Origin: Portunus trituberculatus
Taxonomy: Eukaryota > Arthropoda > Malacostraca > Decapoda > Portunidae
Reading direction: 5' to 3'
Assembly: GCF_017591435.1 (NCBI RefSeq)
Contig: NC_059304.1
Location: 29,074,520-29,138,519 of the forward strand
Length of the DNA: 64,000 nt
Made by a program: the position numbers and the translations under genes. A model generated the notes under the pieces. That model made no database searches and had not been told where the DNA came from. It saw only the letters and a program-made list of their open reading frames with translations. Below, one piece after another: positions 50,930 to 64,000 of this stretch; positions within the stretch are counted from its first letter, which is position 1, and every line of letters starts with the position of its first letter.

Positions 50930-52403
50930 GGTGACATCTGGTGGAATAGTTCTGAAAACTCCCCACTGCTCACTAACACTTGTAGTCTCACTAGATTCCT
51001 TATTTCCACCACTAATAAGCCTCTTTGATGCCATAAAAAGTTTGTAAATGAAAAACTACAGAACGCAGAAGAATGTTTTTTTCAAGACTGAGGTAGGACT
51101 AGGGAGGCGCATTGGTATACGGTACAGGCAACCCCCGCTTAATGAAGATTCACACAACGAAATTTCGCTACAACGAAGGTTTTCTTTTAATACCATCTGC
51201 TCATTTAATGAACACCAAACTCGCTTTAACAAAATTTTATCCAGGTAATTTTTTCCAAGTTTGAAAGCCCTACTGTATCATGCAAGATGACATGCTTTTG
51301 AATACACCAGCACCTCTTGTGGATAAAAAGTGCACCACTCACTCCCCTAGTTCAAATCAATAACAGCGTCAGCAGCAGCTCATCTTTCCTCACTCTACAT
51401 ACCACCAAAACATCCTGCAATGTTGCCTAACATTGCTAAGAAGACCAGGAAGTCTCTTACTCTCGAAGTGAAGCTGGATATTATTCAAAGACACGAGAGG
51501 CAAGAAAACTAATAGCATTGCTTCCCACCATGGGTTTACTCCATCTACTGTCTACCATTTTCAAGTCAGCAGACTCTATTAAGAATCACATCTTCCTTGC
51601 AAGTTAAAAGAACCACCTGAACTCGTGACTCTGCAATGGATAAAATGTGGAAATGTGGTACATAAATTTTGTATGCAGTATAATGATGCGCCCCTTGTTT
51701 ACATTCCACAGGTTGCCTGCTAGCGTATTTCCCGCTCCACTCTCCCTCCCTTCATAAATCTAAGATCATCAACATTATAAAGTTACTTACACACACACAT
51801 TAATGTACATTATAATGACATTCTTAAATTAAACTGCTTAAATGTTTAACTTCATAATTTTTACTTTCATTAAACCTTTTACTGTACTATGATGCACTCT
51901 CGCTTTGTTTACTCTCAATGGAAACTCAAGTCAGGGGTTAAACTTGTTATAATTGGTTCGCTTAATGAAAATTTGCTTAATGAAGGGTTTTTAGGAACGT
52001 AACCCCTTCGTTAAGCGGGGGTTGCTTGTATACCATTTTACTGGTATTGCTGGTAAAACCAGTATCAGAACAAAACAATGGCATCTGCAGCTAGGAAGAA
52101 GACAGAGTTTTACTTATAACCACATGTACAGCCATACAATTACCAGATATTTTCATCACTAATAAGCCTTTGGTGTTGATGTAAGTTTATAAATGAAAAA
52201 CTAGACAGAATGCACAAATGTTATTCTGACAACTGCACCAGCACAAATGGTGGTGTGGGGAGGGAGAGATGAGGAAGCCTTTGTTTACAACCACGTGTGT
52301 GGAAGTTCAACTATCAGGTATTTTTCAAGTATTAAATAGAACTTTTGCGTTTGAGTAATGAAAAGTTTGACTATTAAGACATTTGAGAATTGAGTCTCCA
52401 CTG
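50930..52403 (-). mobile_element. Family G element, partial, with nested family A copy
   Basis: It ends at 52403 with TGAGTCTCCACTG, the inverted G terminus. 50930-50985 matches 22625-22680 in inverted orientation, at a similar distance from the terminus once the family A insert (51125-52028) is removed. A block CACTAATAAGCCT ... TTATAAATGAAAAACTA occurs on both sides of the insert (about 50995-51060 and 52150-52210), an internal direct repeat. No coding sequence was found. Confidence 0.6.
51125..52028 (+). mobile_element. Tigger-type element, family A copy 5 (complete)
   Basis: It begins CAGGCAACCCCCGCTTAATG at 51125 and ends GTTAAGCGGGGGTTGCTTG at 52028 with TA flanks, 904 bp. It lacks the retrotransposon-tail insertion seen in copies 1 and 3, so it represents the ancestral subfamily. 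The CENPB_N block (KKTRKSLTLEVKLDIIQRHE) is near 51430-51500 and decays after it. Confidence 0.9.

Positions 52404-53387
<984 letters not shown>

Positions 53388-53479
<92 letters not shown>
53388..53479. repeat. (TA)n microsatellite between family F and family I
   Basis: About 92 bp of TA fill the space between two element termini. Confidence 0.97.
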
Positions 53480-54411
<932 letters not shown>

Positions 54412-54544
54412 GATTGCCAAAACCACGATAGCAGAAGTGAAAAAACTAATAATTCAAATTGACAATAGGACCTCAAGCTGTCATTTTTTGTCACATTTAG
54501 CAGAGTTTTTATATCATATAATAGTATAAAAATTAAATAATACA

Positions 54545-56855
54545 GAGAAAAGCATGGAAGGTGGCCGTGAATGGTACAAGTTCATGAGAGGTGAGAATAT
54601 ATCAGAAAAGATTGGTGTGAAGAGTCTGAAAGTGAACGGTGAAGTTATAACAGAGAAAAATGAGATCAGGGAGGCAATTGGACAGTTCTGGGAAGAGGTG
54701 GGTGGTGTAGGTGAAATGTTTGGTGTGAGAGAAGGATATGTGAGGCTGGAGAGGAAGAATGCAGATGAACTGAATGAGAGAATCAGCAAGGAGGTGGTAA
54801 AGAGATGTGTGAAAAGGCAAAAGAATGGGAAGGCAGCAGAGCCAGATGGGATACTATATGAGATGTATAAAAATGATGGGGAGGTTGCTATTGACCAGGT
54901 GTGGGAGGAGGAAAAAGTGCCAAGAATGTGGAATGAATGCAGGGTGACTGTTGCATAAGGGAGGACACAAGAGTAAGAATTAGTTGAAAAAATAATTGGC
55001 CAAGTGCATTAGTAAATACAGTAAGTAAAGTGTTTAGTTCAGTGTTAAATGAGATTGTGTAAATGGGCTGAGGGAGTTGGAGTGTTAGGTGAGGAACAGA
55101 ATGGTTTCTGTGTGGACAGGAGGGCTGAGGATAACTTGTTTGTGGTGAATGAAATGATTGAGAAAAAAAGAAAGGAGGGAGGTAAACTGTATTTAGTTTT
55201 TTTGGGGATATAGAAAAAGCATACGATAGGGTAGATAAAGAAATGTTAGTTAGTCTTAGGAAAGACTGGACTTTCTGAAAAAATAATCAACATAGTGCAT
55301 AGCATGTATGTTGACACCAGAGCTAAATAAAGACTAAGAGATATAGAGACAAACTGGGTGAAGAGTGAGAGAGGAGTTAGGTAAGGATGTATTTTGTCAC
55401 CAACCCTTTTCAGCTTGTATACAGAAAAGTTAGCAACCAGACTGAGAAGAATAAATGCAGGAGTAAGAGTGGGGAATGATAAGATAGGTGTGCTTCTTTA
55501 TGCAGATGACGTAGTGGTCATAAGTGAATCAGCAGATGAGTTGCACAGTTTGTTGGATGTTGTGGATGGATATGGAAGAGACTTTGGAGTTAGGTTTAGT
55601 AGTGAAAAAAGTAAGGTGATGATAGTGAATAGGTCTGAGTATGAAAGCAATGCAGTATGGAGAATTGGAGAGAATGAGTTGAATCAGCCACGAGAATATA
55701 AATACTTGGGGATGTGGGCGAGTCTAAGTAGGTGTGAAAAGACAAAGAATGAAAAGATAGGCTTAGTAAACCAGTGGGTAGGACGATTGGGGAGTGCAGC
55801 TAAAAATGAGAGCAAGCAAATATGATGTGCTGAGAGAAGTGTGGAAGAGTGTGGCTGTGCCCAGTATAAATGGTATGGATTGTGATTGCAGGGAATGAAA
55901 GTGAAATTGACAAGCTAGAAGTGGGAAAGAATAGAATAGATAGAATGGCACTGAATGCACAGAGGTACACAGCAGTAGAATGAGAGGTGATATGGGATGG
56001 AGTACTTATAAGGAAAGAGTAGTAAAAGCCACATTTAGGTAAAAGGTTAAGTTGGAAAGAAAGGAAGATGAAAGAATAGTGAGAAACGTGTACCTATGGA
56101 ATAAAAGTGGAAGTAAATGGAGGAAGAGGTGCATGAGAATGACAGAGAGGAGTGGATTACAAGTTGTATGGGGGATGAGAATGGCTGGGAGGAATTAATA
56201 TGAGCATGAATGGATCGTGACAAGAGGAGGCAGAGTAAGAACTGAATGGGATGTGAGGAAATGGAAGAGTAAAATAGATATATGGAAACATGAGATGGAA
56301 TGAAAGAGTACTCTGGAATGGTACAAGAAAAAGGAAGCCCTTATGTATGAAAGGTGGTATGATGGCAGCCTGGGTGGTGATCTTCTTTTCCGAGCTAGGG
56401 CAGTGTATGGATGTGAATGCAAGGAACTACAGGTGGTCTGAGTCCCACAGCAAAGTGTGCCAGATGTGTGACATGGGGGAGGATGAGACGGTGGAGCACG
56501 TCATGCTGGAGTGTGAGAAGTATGAAAGAGAAAGGCATGAAATAATGCAATTGATTTTGAGTGAATTAGGACACAATAGGGATGAAAGAGTGGAAAAGAC
56601 AGGAAGGGAATGGATGGTGTTGCTGTTGGGACTGTGTAAAGGGACAAGTGAAAGGATAATTGAGGATGTGAAGGAGTATCTGGAGAGAATGTGGCAAGCG
56701 AGGTGTAGGGATAACTAGTGAATTGCATACTGTTCTTTTTTTCCCTTTTTCTGCTTGTCGTTTGTTTTTGTCCTCTATAGGAGTTGCCGATCCAAAGGCC
56801 TGGCTCTAGAGCAATCCCAAAACATCTGTAGCATCAAGATCAAGATTATTAAACT
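54545..56855 (+). mobile_element. Non-LTR retrotransposon, 5'-truncated, with (ATCAAG)n tail
   Basis: The plus-strand coding relic ends at a stop at 56716, followed by a 3' UTR (CTATAGGAGTTGCCGATCC, GGCCTGGCTC) and the tail CATCAAGATCAAGATTA at about 56833-56850. It is the parent family of the minus-strand fragment at 15616-16265 and the short tails at 1889-2051, 13040-13081 and 30905-30977. No endonuclease or ORF1 remains. Confidence 0.85.
54554..56718 (+). pseudogene. Reverse transcriptase and C-terminal region of the non-LTR element
   Basis: 54554-54958 holds the pre-RT and finger text (QFWEEVGG; KNGKAAEPDGILYEMYK). 55394-55825 holds SPTLFSLYTEKLATRL and the catalytic box VLLYADDVVVISESADE at about 55500, then EYKYLGMWAS. 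56290-56718 holds the C-terminal domain with CQMCDMGEDETVEHVMLEC (a CCHC zinc motif) and EYLERMWQARCRDN before the stop. The stretches between are frame-broken, with many stops. The clade is uncertain. Confidence 0.85.
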
Positions 56856-57455
56856 GCTAGCGTTTGTATTTTGCTAGAAATTAACGTTTATTGTTGGATA
56901 ATAGAAGTGATACAAGCATGATGTCTTCCATGCAGCCTGCAAGGAAAAACTTATCTTAAGAGAAAAAGCTTGATATTGTTTAGCGCCATAATGGAGCTTG
57001 GGAGCCAACTTCACCAGAACCTTGCAGTTATCCCAATCCACTGTCTCCACTGCTATCAAATAAGCAGCAAGTGAGAAGAAAGCAGGTGAGACAGTTTCTA
57101 CATTACTGGTAAAGATGCTAATGAAGAGAAAGCCAATAATGGAGGAAATGGAGACTCTTAAGGCTGTTGATTGATGACCAGACTTGCCGCCAAGCAGTGG
57201 CACCTGCAAGATTAACTGAAGCTCATTTTTCTCCACTTGCCAGTGGATATAGACCTATAGGAGAAACCACTGTATAAAAAAAACATGCCTATAACACTAC
57301 CTCTTTAGGTGGCGCAGAAACGTGTTCTCTATCTCTTAATACAAGTTAAACTTAAGTTACTTTCCCTGTTAAATTAAGTCCTATTGAACCTTAAGTTCGC
57401 GATTTGATTGTTCGTTATTTGATCAGGTTTTCAGGAACATAACCCAATTGCAAAA

Positions 57456-57460
<5 letters not shown>
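56856..57460 (+). mobile_element. Old Tigger-like relic
   Basis: The plus strand at about 56930-57210 reads as a decayed CENPB_N domain: EKKLDIV then RHNGAW, followed by matches to the usual STVS.AIK and KAGETVS blocks in shifted frames and a final DDQTCRQAVAPA. The right end ATAACCCAATTGCAAAACG abuts the TA repeat at 57461. It differs from families A-C and is more decayed. The left end was not found. Confidence 0.5.

Positions 57461-57532
<72 letters not shown>
57461..57532. repeat. (TA)n microsatellite before family B copy 2
   Basis: About 70 bp of TA end at the family B terminus at 57533. Confidence 0.97.
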
Positions 57533-59292
57533 CAGTAAGTCCTCATTATACAGTACATATGCGTTCCTGAAAACATTACCGTATATCGAATTTACCGTAT
57601 ACCGAACCCATTATAACATGTCATAATAGGGAATGCGTTCCAGCACATTAAAAGTCACCTCTACATAAATGAAAATACATGAAAATAATCATTTAAAAAA
57701 AAAAAAAGTGAAGTATTGCATAACAGAAATAAACAAAATATTTCTATTTACCTTTCAATTATGTATTCTATCAGATGATGTCCTTCCCGAGGCTAAGGGA
57801 CAGTAGGGATTTCAGCCCTTACTCATCTTCCGCTGAGTGGGCAGACAAGGATAAGACATCGACATCTGCACTGTCAGAAGCAGATATAGAAGGGCCAGCT
57901 GTAGCAGGGTCAGCACGTTTCAATGGTTTGAAGAAAAAGGATATAGAGGAAGGGCCAGCTGTAGCAGGGTCGGCAGGTGTGACAAGGACTAGTTTGAAGA
58001 ACGAGTAGATGGAAGACTGTTTAATTTTTGTTTTTTTCATCATATATTTCTTGATAAATCTGGACACTTTTCTCTACGTCATGAGCCACTTTGCTACTCC
58101 TGAAAGAATATGGGTCACGTTCCTTCAGGGTTTCCAGAGCTTTTTTGATACCACCGAGATATTCTCTATGAGTTTTGATGTCCAGGCCATGCACAGGTTC
58201 TTCTTCCTCGTCTCCCTCTTTTTCTGCCTCCTGTGATGCCTTGTCTAGCTTTATAAGTTCATCATTTGAGAGAGATTCAGCAAGGCTTTCCAAAAGATCT
58301 TGAACATCAACTTCATTGAAGCCAGCCCTATGGCACAGATTTACTATGTCATTTCTGATCGCATCAATGTTGTCTTCAGCAAAGCCTGGGAAGTCATGCG
58401 TGCATTCTGGCCATACTTTATTCCACGCCAAGTTCATGATAGATGTCTTCACTTTGTCCCAAGATGACGATGTTATCTAAGGCATGCTTGATGTTATACG
58501 ACTTCCACCATTCCCTGATAGTGGGCGTACCAGGCCCATCCGTGCCTTTTATCAGTTGCTGCATGGTTTGCCGTTTGTAGAAGGCTTTTAGTGTTTGCCA
58601 TGATTATTATGAATATATTTGTGCTTACAATAGACCCTTTAATATTCCATTTATTCATCTAATTAGTAATTCATGTAAGTAATATGTAATGCAGTTAAAA
58701 AAGGGGGAGGGGAAGAGATAATTGGCTCCAAGGGTGGTCAAGTTAAAGTCAGTACTGTGAGTAACACGCCAAGTTCTTGGAAACTTGGTAGACGTCTTCA
58801 CTGACTTGATGTTATCTAAGGCGTGTTTGATGTTATACGACTTCCACCATTCACTGATAATGGGCTTGCCAGGCCCATCTGTGCCCTTTATCAGTTGCTG
58901 CATGGTTTGCCGCTTGTAGTAGGCTTTTAGTGTTTGCCATGATTATCATGAATATATTTGTGCTTACAATAGACCCTTTAATATTCCATTTATTCATCTA
59001 ATTGGTAATGCATGTAAGTAATATGTAATGCAGTTAAAAATAAGGGGGGAGGGGAAGAGATAAAAGGCTCCAAATGTGGTCAAGTTGAAGTCAGTACTGT
59101 GAGTGGTGGGGAGGTGTAGCATGGATGACATTATCACCCCTGGTTCCCTGCGCTGGGCCCTCTCGGATGACATGAGCAGATACCGTATCTGTGAATTTTT
59201 CTTACCGTATATCGAATCGAGATTAGTAATTTTCAGATACCGTAACTGTAGATTTACCGGATAAAGAACTATCGTATAACGAGGACTTACTG
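57533..59292 (-). mobile_element. Tigger element, family B copy 2 (complete, non-autonomous)
   Basis: It starts CAGTAAGTCCTCATTATAC at 57533 and ends ACGAGGACTTACTG at 59292. It is the uninterrupted counterpart of copy 1: the gypsy target CTGCG corresponds to about 57713-57722 here. It contains the same internal tandem duplication. A run of GGGCCAGCTGTAGCAGGGTC occurs twice near 57890-57975. Confidence 0.9.
58009..58600 (-). pseudogene. Tigger transposase C-terminal region (family B copy 2)
   Basis: The minus strand contains GTDGxGKP (about 58530), SIMNLAWNKVWPECTHDFPG (about 58440-58380), FNEVDVQDLLESLAESLSN and a charged tail (about 58450-58010, 143 codons open). It is the same domain as in copy 1, with fewer breaks, and no catalytic core. 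A second partial copy of its start lies at about 58770-58930 in the tandem duplication. Confidence 0.75.
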
Positions 59293-60896
59293 TGTATAAA
59301 AAAATATATATACAGTAAGGTCCCGAGTTACGTCAGAGTTATGTTCCTGAAACATGACATAAGTCGATTTTGTACGTAACTCGAGTTTTTGTACTTTCAA
59401 AGCATATTATCGAGTTTTCAACCAATCATTTTTTATGGTTATTCAGGTAAGTAAAGGTTATATTGTTATATTGGTATATTATTTACAACTATGTAGGAAT
59501 ATATTGATTAGGGCCGAACGAAGGACTGCAGGTTGCCGAGAGGGGCGGCCTGAGGCCGCCAGGAGAGTGGGCAGGTCGAATGTTGTGACGCCCAGGGCGG
59601 GACAGCTGGGAGTTTTGTGGAGTGCGGTAGGAGTAGAAGCGTTATGTAAGTAAAAGGTTATATTGTTATATTATTTACAAGTATGTAGGAATATGAAACA
59701 CAAGCTTGTTTTTGTTGATGATTAGGGCATGACGAAGGACTGCATGTTGCCAGAGGGGTGGACGCCTGAGGCCGCCAGGAGGATAGGCAGGTCGAATGTT
59801 GTGACGCCCAGGGTGGACAGCTGGGAGCGTAGTGCAGTGCGGTGGGAGTAGAAGCGTGGGCAGCGGAGCAGGAAATGCAATAGGAATCAGCAATCAGTTG
59901 CTGCATGGTTTGCCACTTGTAGTAGGCTTTTAGTGTTTGCCATGATTATCATGAATATATTTGTGCCTACAATAGACCCTTTAATATTCCATTTATTCAT
60001 CTAATTGGTAATGCATGTAAGTAATATGTAATGCAGTTAAAAAGAAGGGGAAGAGATAAAAGGCTCCAAATGTGGTCAAGTTGAAGTCAGTACTGTGAGT
60101 GGCGGGGAGGTGTAGCATGGATGACATCATCACCCCTGGTTCCCCGCGCTGGGCCCTCTCGGATGACATGAGCGGATACCGTATCTGTGAATTTTTCTTA
60201 CCGTATATCGAATCGAGATTAGTAATTTCCAGATACCGTAACTGTAGATTTACCGGATAAAGAACTACCGTATAACGAGGACTTACTGTGTATAAAAAAA
60301 TATATATGCAGTAAGGTCCCGAGTTACGTCAGAGTTACGTTCCTGAAACATGACGTAAGTCGATTTTGTACGTAACTCGAGTTTTTGTACTTTCAAAGCA
60401 TATTATCGAGTTTTCAACCAATCATTTTTTATGGTTATTCAGGTAAGTAAAAGGTTATATTGTTATATTGGTATATTATTTACAACTATGTAGGAATATA
60501 TTGATTAGGGCCGCGAACGCGAAGGACTGCAAGTTGCCGAGAGGGGCGGCCTGAGGCCGCCAGGAGGGTGGGCAGGTCGAATTTTGTGACGCCCAGGGCG
60601 GGACAGCTGGGAGCTTTGTGGAGTGCGGTAGGAGTAGAAGCATTATAGAAGTAAAAGGTTATATTGTTATATTATTTACAAGTATGTAGGAATATGAAAC
60701 ACAAGCTTGTTTTTGTTGATGATTAGGGTCAAGAACGCCAAGGACTGCATGTTGTCAGAGGGGTGGACGCCTGAGGCCGCCAGGAGGGTAGGCAGGTCGA
60801 ATGTTGTGACGCCCAGGGTGGACAGCTGGGAGCGTAGTGCAGTGTGGTGGGAGTAGAAGCGTGGGCAGTGGAGCAGGAAATGCAATAGGAAAGGGC
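58891..60896. repeat. 1-kb tandem duplication spanning the family B / family C junction
   Basis: 58891-59893 and 59894-60896 are direct copies offset by about 1003 bp. Each contains the 3' third of family B, the short TA spacer, and the 5' part of family C with its captured segment. The breakpoint carries the shared word ATCAG. The duplication therefore occurred after family C inserted beside family B. Confidence 0.88.
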
Positions 60897-60985
60897 AATA
60901 GGGATCAGCAGACAGGCGCAGACGGTGCAAGTGACCTGCAAGTGTCGTATGGCCCAGACAAAGGCTCCGGAGTTGTTATTGTTGT
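59680..60985 (-). pseudogene. Captured C-terminal fragment of a non-LTR retrotransposon (repeated)
   Basis: The minus-strand reading at about 60960-60700 includes HRLRLSADPYCPF, FLLHCPRFYSHHTALRSQLS and GVTTFDLPTLLAASGVHPS. The pattern HFLLHCPRFxSHR with an upstream Cys matches the zinc motif and tail after the RT/RNase H of some non-LTR elements. Copies or partial copies lie at about 59880-59690, 59650-59500, 60650-60500 and 63620-63330. All are inside family C. Confidence 0.6.
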
Positions 60986-61059
60986 GATAGGTGAGCGAGC
61001 CCTCAAGCTCGTCAACCTCCCCGTTGTCATGGTAACGAGCTTTCCATTTTCTTCTTCAC

Positions 61060-61182
61060 TCCCTTATACACAGCTGCTGCCTCCCTTCTCATGTCTTTTA
61101 ATTATGTCCACTTTTTCTTGTAGCGTAATGGTTTTCCTTTTCTTAGCATCACTGCTATCACTCAGGAATTTTCTTTTTGGTG
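61060..61182 (-). pseudogene. Tigger transposase N-terminus of family C
   Basis: The start codon is at 61182: MAPKRKFLSDSSDAKKRKTI, then LQEKVDIIKRHEKGGSS, a clean CENPB_N beginning. The similarity stops abruptly near 61060, where unrelated and captured sequence begins. The same start, more decayed, is at about 63800 in copy 2. Confidence 0.75.
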
Positions 61183-61269
61183 CCATTGAGCAAGATACTA
61201 AGATGTCAGCAAATGCAGATGTAGGAATACTCTTGCCAGGGGCGACGGTGTGGTGGAACTGAGGTACGT

Positions 61270-61814
61270 ACTACGTAGAGTGTTATTGTATTCAAGCGTG
61301 AGGTGGGCGGTGTGGCGGATAACCACTAGTGACGCCTGGCGGCCAACAATAACAATAAACCCCGCGCTTTACGATTTATAAATTTTCAATTTTTTAAATC
61401 TTAAATTGCCTTATAGTGGACTGACATAAGTGCGAGTTTGACGTAACTCGAGACTACGTAGAGTGTTATTGTATTCAAGCATGAGGTGGGCGGTGTGGCG
61501 GATAACCACTAGTGACGCCTGGCGGCCAACAAAAACAATAAACCCCGCGCTTTATGATTTATAAATTTTCAATTTTTTAAATCTTAAATTGCCTTATAGT
61601 GGACTGACATAAGTGCGAGTTTGACGTAACTCGAGACTACGTAGAGTGTTATTGTATTCAAGCGTGAGGTGGGCGGTGTGGCGGATAACCACTAGTGACG
61701 CCTGGCGCCAACAAAACAATAAACCCGCTTTATGATTTATAAATTTTCAATTTTTTAAATCTTAAATTGCCTTATAGTGGACTGACGTAAGTGCGAGTTT
61801 GACGTAACTCGAGA
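61270..61814. repeat. 183-bp tandem triplication
   Basis: Units at 61270-61452, 61453-61635 and 61636-61814 each begin ACTACGTAGAGTGTTATTG and end TTTGACGTAACTCGAG, over 95 percent identical by eye. Each unit contains GACGTAACTCGAG, part of the family C inverted terminus, so the subterminal region is triplicated. Confidence 0.95.
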
Positions 61815-61835
61815 CCGACGTAATCCGGGACCTTA

Positions 61836-62045
<210 letters not shown>

Positions 62046-62060
<15 letters not shown>

Positions 62061-62887
62061 TACTGTCTTATATATGCATAAATGTTCACAAAACAACATT
62101 TCTATTAGCTTTTTACAAGCCTTGCCCCCAAGAAAGGATTGTTTTGTATTGCATAAAGTTAAATCTTACATGGAATACCAAAAAATAAAGCAGAGATGAT
62201 GAGATCGGCCACAGACGGCGGAGACTCCGGCAACTTGGCCGCTTCTTCTTTTTTTTGTGACCTTTTTAGCTTGGCGTGTTCTCTTAAACCACAATATTAC
62301 ATTTGTTTCCACTCCTCTATTGCCTGCTATAATGGATATCATATCTTAGTATTCATATACGCTCATGCCATGAGGATAACCTTGACTCCGTGGCAGTGAG
62401 TGATAGTGAATTACTAATCAAATACTATTTCATTAGTAATTCTTGGCATCAGCATATATGAATACTAAGATATGATATCCATTATAGCAGGCAATAGAGG
62501 AGTGGAAACAAATGTAATATCGTGGTTAAAGAAAACATGCCAGGCTAAAAAGGTCACAAGAAGAAACAGCCAAGTCGCCGGAGTCTCCGTCTGTGGCCGA
62601 TCTCATCATCTCTGCTTTATTTTTTGGTATTCCATGTAAGATTTCACTTTATGCATTACAAAACAATCCTTTCTTGGGAGCAAGGCTTGTAAAAAGCTAA
62701 TAGAAATACAGTATATATATATATATATATATTTTTTTTTACCCACATGGTATGCTGGGGACCAGCCCAGAACGCATCCCTCCTATTTCCATTATTTCCT
62801 ATGGGAAAATTACGTCCGCTTAACGAATTTCCGCTCTACAAACAGCTTTGACACCCCCTATCCTGTTCGTTAAGCAGAGTATTACTG
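62046..62887 (-). mobile_element. TIR element, family D copy 2, with long hairpin
   Basis: In reverse orientation to copy 1, its terminus GTTAAGCAGAGTATTACTG is at 62887, followed inward by AATTTCCGCTCTACAAACAG, the block CCAGCCCAGAACGCATCCC, a (TA)n at 62709-62731 and the hairpin. The other terminus is lost; the left side passes directly into a family E fragment near 62050. Confidence 0.7.
62098..62706. repeat. Long inverted repeat (hairpin), second copy
   Basis: Arms 62098-62420 and 62430-62706 pair around ATCAAATACTATTTCATTAG. Landmarks are the same as in the hairpin at 27868-28462 (AAGGATTGTTTTGTATTGCA; CAGACGGCGGAGACTCCGG). Confidence 0.9.
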
Positions 62888-63078
62888 TACTAGTACTGTA
62901 GTTAAATAAGATGTGTGTTTGGTACTTCATTTATTGTTTTCTTTTTCAGTCTTTTTGGTATAAAAAAAAGTGTTTTTTTGGGAGGATCTGGGAACGTAAC
63001 CTCTATTATTCGCCTAACACGAATCTCACCGTGCACGACGAGCTCAGTAACGTAACTGTCATGTTAGGCGAGGTATGA

Positions 63079-63079
<1 letters not shown>
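62888..63079. mobile_element. Family E right end and unassigned sequence
   Basis: 62985-63079 ends TAGGCGAGGTATGACTG, the family E terminus, with CGCCTAACACGAATCTCACC inverted just inside it. 62888-62984 is unassigned. Confidence 0.55.

Positions 63080-63143
<64 letters not shown>
63080..63143. repeat. (TA)n microsatellite between family E and family C copy 2
   Basis: About 64 bp of TA lie exactly between the two termini. Confidence 0.97.
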
Positions 63144-63146
<3 letters not shown>

Positions 63147-64000
63147 TAAGGTCTCGGTTTACGTCAGAGTTACGTTCCTGAAACATGACGCAAGTCGATT
63201 TTGTACGTAACTCGAGTTTCCGTACATTTCAAAGCATATTATCGAGTTTTCAACCAATCATTGTTTATGGTCATTCAGGTAAGTTAAAGGTTATATTGTT
63301 ATATTATTTACAACTATGTAGGAATATGAAACACAAGCTTGTTTTTGTTGTTGATTAGGGCCACAAACACGAAGGACTGCAGGTTGCAGAGATGGGTGGA
63401 CGCCTGAGGCCGCCAGAAGGGTGGGCAGGTCGAATGTTGTGACGGCCAGGGTGGACAGCTGGGAGCGTAGTGCAGTGCGGTGGGAGTAGAAGCGTGCACA
63501 GTGGGGCAGGAAATGCAATAGGAAAGGGCAATAGGGATCAGCAGACAGGCGCAGACGGTGCAAGTCAGCTGCGAGTGTCGTGTGGCCCAGGCGAAGGTTA
63601 TTGTTGTGATGGGTGTGCGAGCCCTCAAGGTCGTCAACCTCCCTGTTGTCATGGTAACGGGCTTCCCATTTTCTTCTTCCCTCCCTCACACACAGCTGCT
63701 GCCTCCCTTCTCATGTCTTTTAATTATGTCCCTTTTTTCTTGTAGCGTAATGGTTTTCCTTAGCATCACTGCTGTCACTAAGAAGTTTTCTCTTTGGTGC
63801 CATTGAGCAAGATACTAAGAACTTGATTCAGTAAACGCAGCAGTAGGATAACAGTCTTGCCAGGGGCAACGGTGTGGTGGAACTGAGGCATGATGTTATT
63901 GTATTCAAGCGTGAGGTGGGAGGTGTGGCAGGCAACCACCAACAATAACAATAAATCTCGCACTTTATGATTTATAAATTTTCAATTTTTTTAATCTTAA
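63144..64000 (-). mobile_element. Tigger element, family C copy 2 (runs off right edge)
   Basis: It starts CAGTAAGGTCTCGGTTTACG at 63144 and follows family C copy 1, including the captured segment (minus-strand LRLGHTTLAADLHRLRLSAD and CARFYSHRTALRSQLSTLAV at about 63610-63440) and the decayed transposase start near 63800 (MAPKRKLLSD). It has a single captured copy and no 1-kb duplication. Confidence 0.88.

Overview
This window is eukaryotic and almost certainly from an arthropod, most likely a decapod crustacean. The organism call is inference. It rests on very dense TIR DNA transposons, CR1-like elements with AATTAGGTAAATAC-type 3' tails, a tRNA-Ser-primed gypsy element, and long (TA)n, (GA)n and (GT)n microsatellites. 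I found no host protein-coding gene, rRNA or tRNA gene that I can defend. Essentially every real coding signal is a transposable-element gene, and every one is broken by frameshifts, stops or truncation. One scaffolding gap of exactly 500 N lies at 18408-18907.

Layout. 1-8.9 kb: a Tigger-type element (family A) carries a nested piggyBac-type insertion, followed by a small MITE (family E) and a Tigger element (family B) split by a nearly intact Ty3/gypsy LTR retrotransposon (2708-7396). 8.9-12.3 kb: another Tigger relic, an inverted-repeat element, and a CR1-like 3' end split by a hAT element with a perfect 8-bp target duplication. 12.3-22 kb: unassigned AT-rich DNA, two minus-strand non-LTR retrotransposon fragments, candidate MITEs, AAT arrays and the N gap. 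22-29 kb: transposon termini (families H, F, G), a piggyBac transposase with one internal stop and frameshifts (23389-25113), family A copies, and family D carrying a 600-bp hairpin. 29.3-48.6 kb: inferred to be one old piggyBac element holding a mariner (with a family A element inside) and a 15-kb head-to-tail chain of CR1-like retrotransposons, mostly joined through (GT)n tracts. 48.6-64 kb: more A, G, F, I, B, C, D and E elements and a third non-LTR element (54.5-56.9 kb).

Families named by terminal sequence: A CAGGCAACCCCCGCTTAACG; B CAGTAAGTCCTCATTATAC; C CAGTAAGGTCCCGAGTTACG; D CAGTAATACTCCGCTTAACG; E GTCATACCTCGCC; F CAGTGGTACCTTGAGATACT; G CAGTGGAGACTCAATACTCA; H CAGTAGTGCCTCGC; I CAGTAAGCCCCCGAATTTAG. 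A, B and C contain Tigger (pogo/CENP-B type) transposase pieces. The others share the CAGT start and TA target and are probably the same superfamily, but that is inference. The genes do not form a host pathway. The biology here is layered mobile-element insertion, and the nesting order can be read from the target sites.
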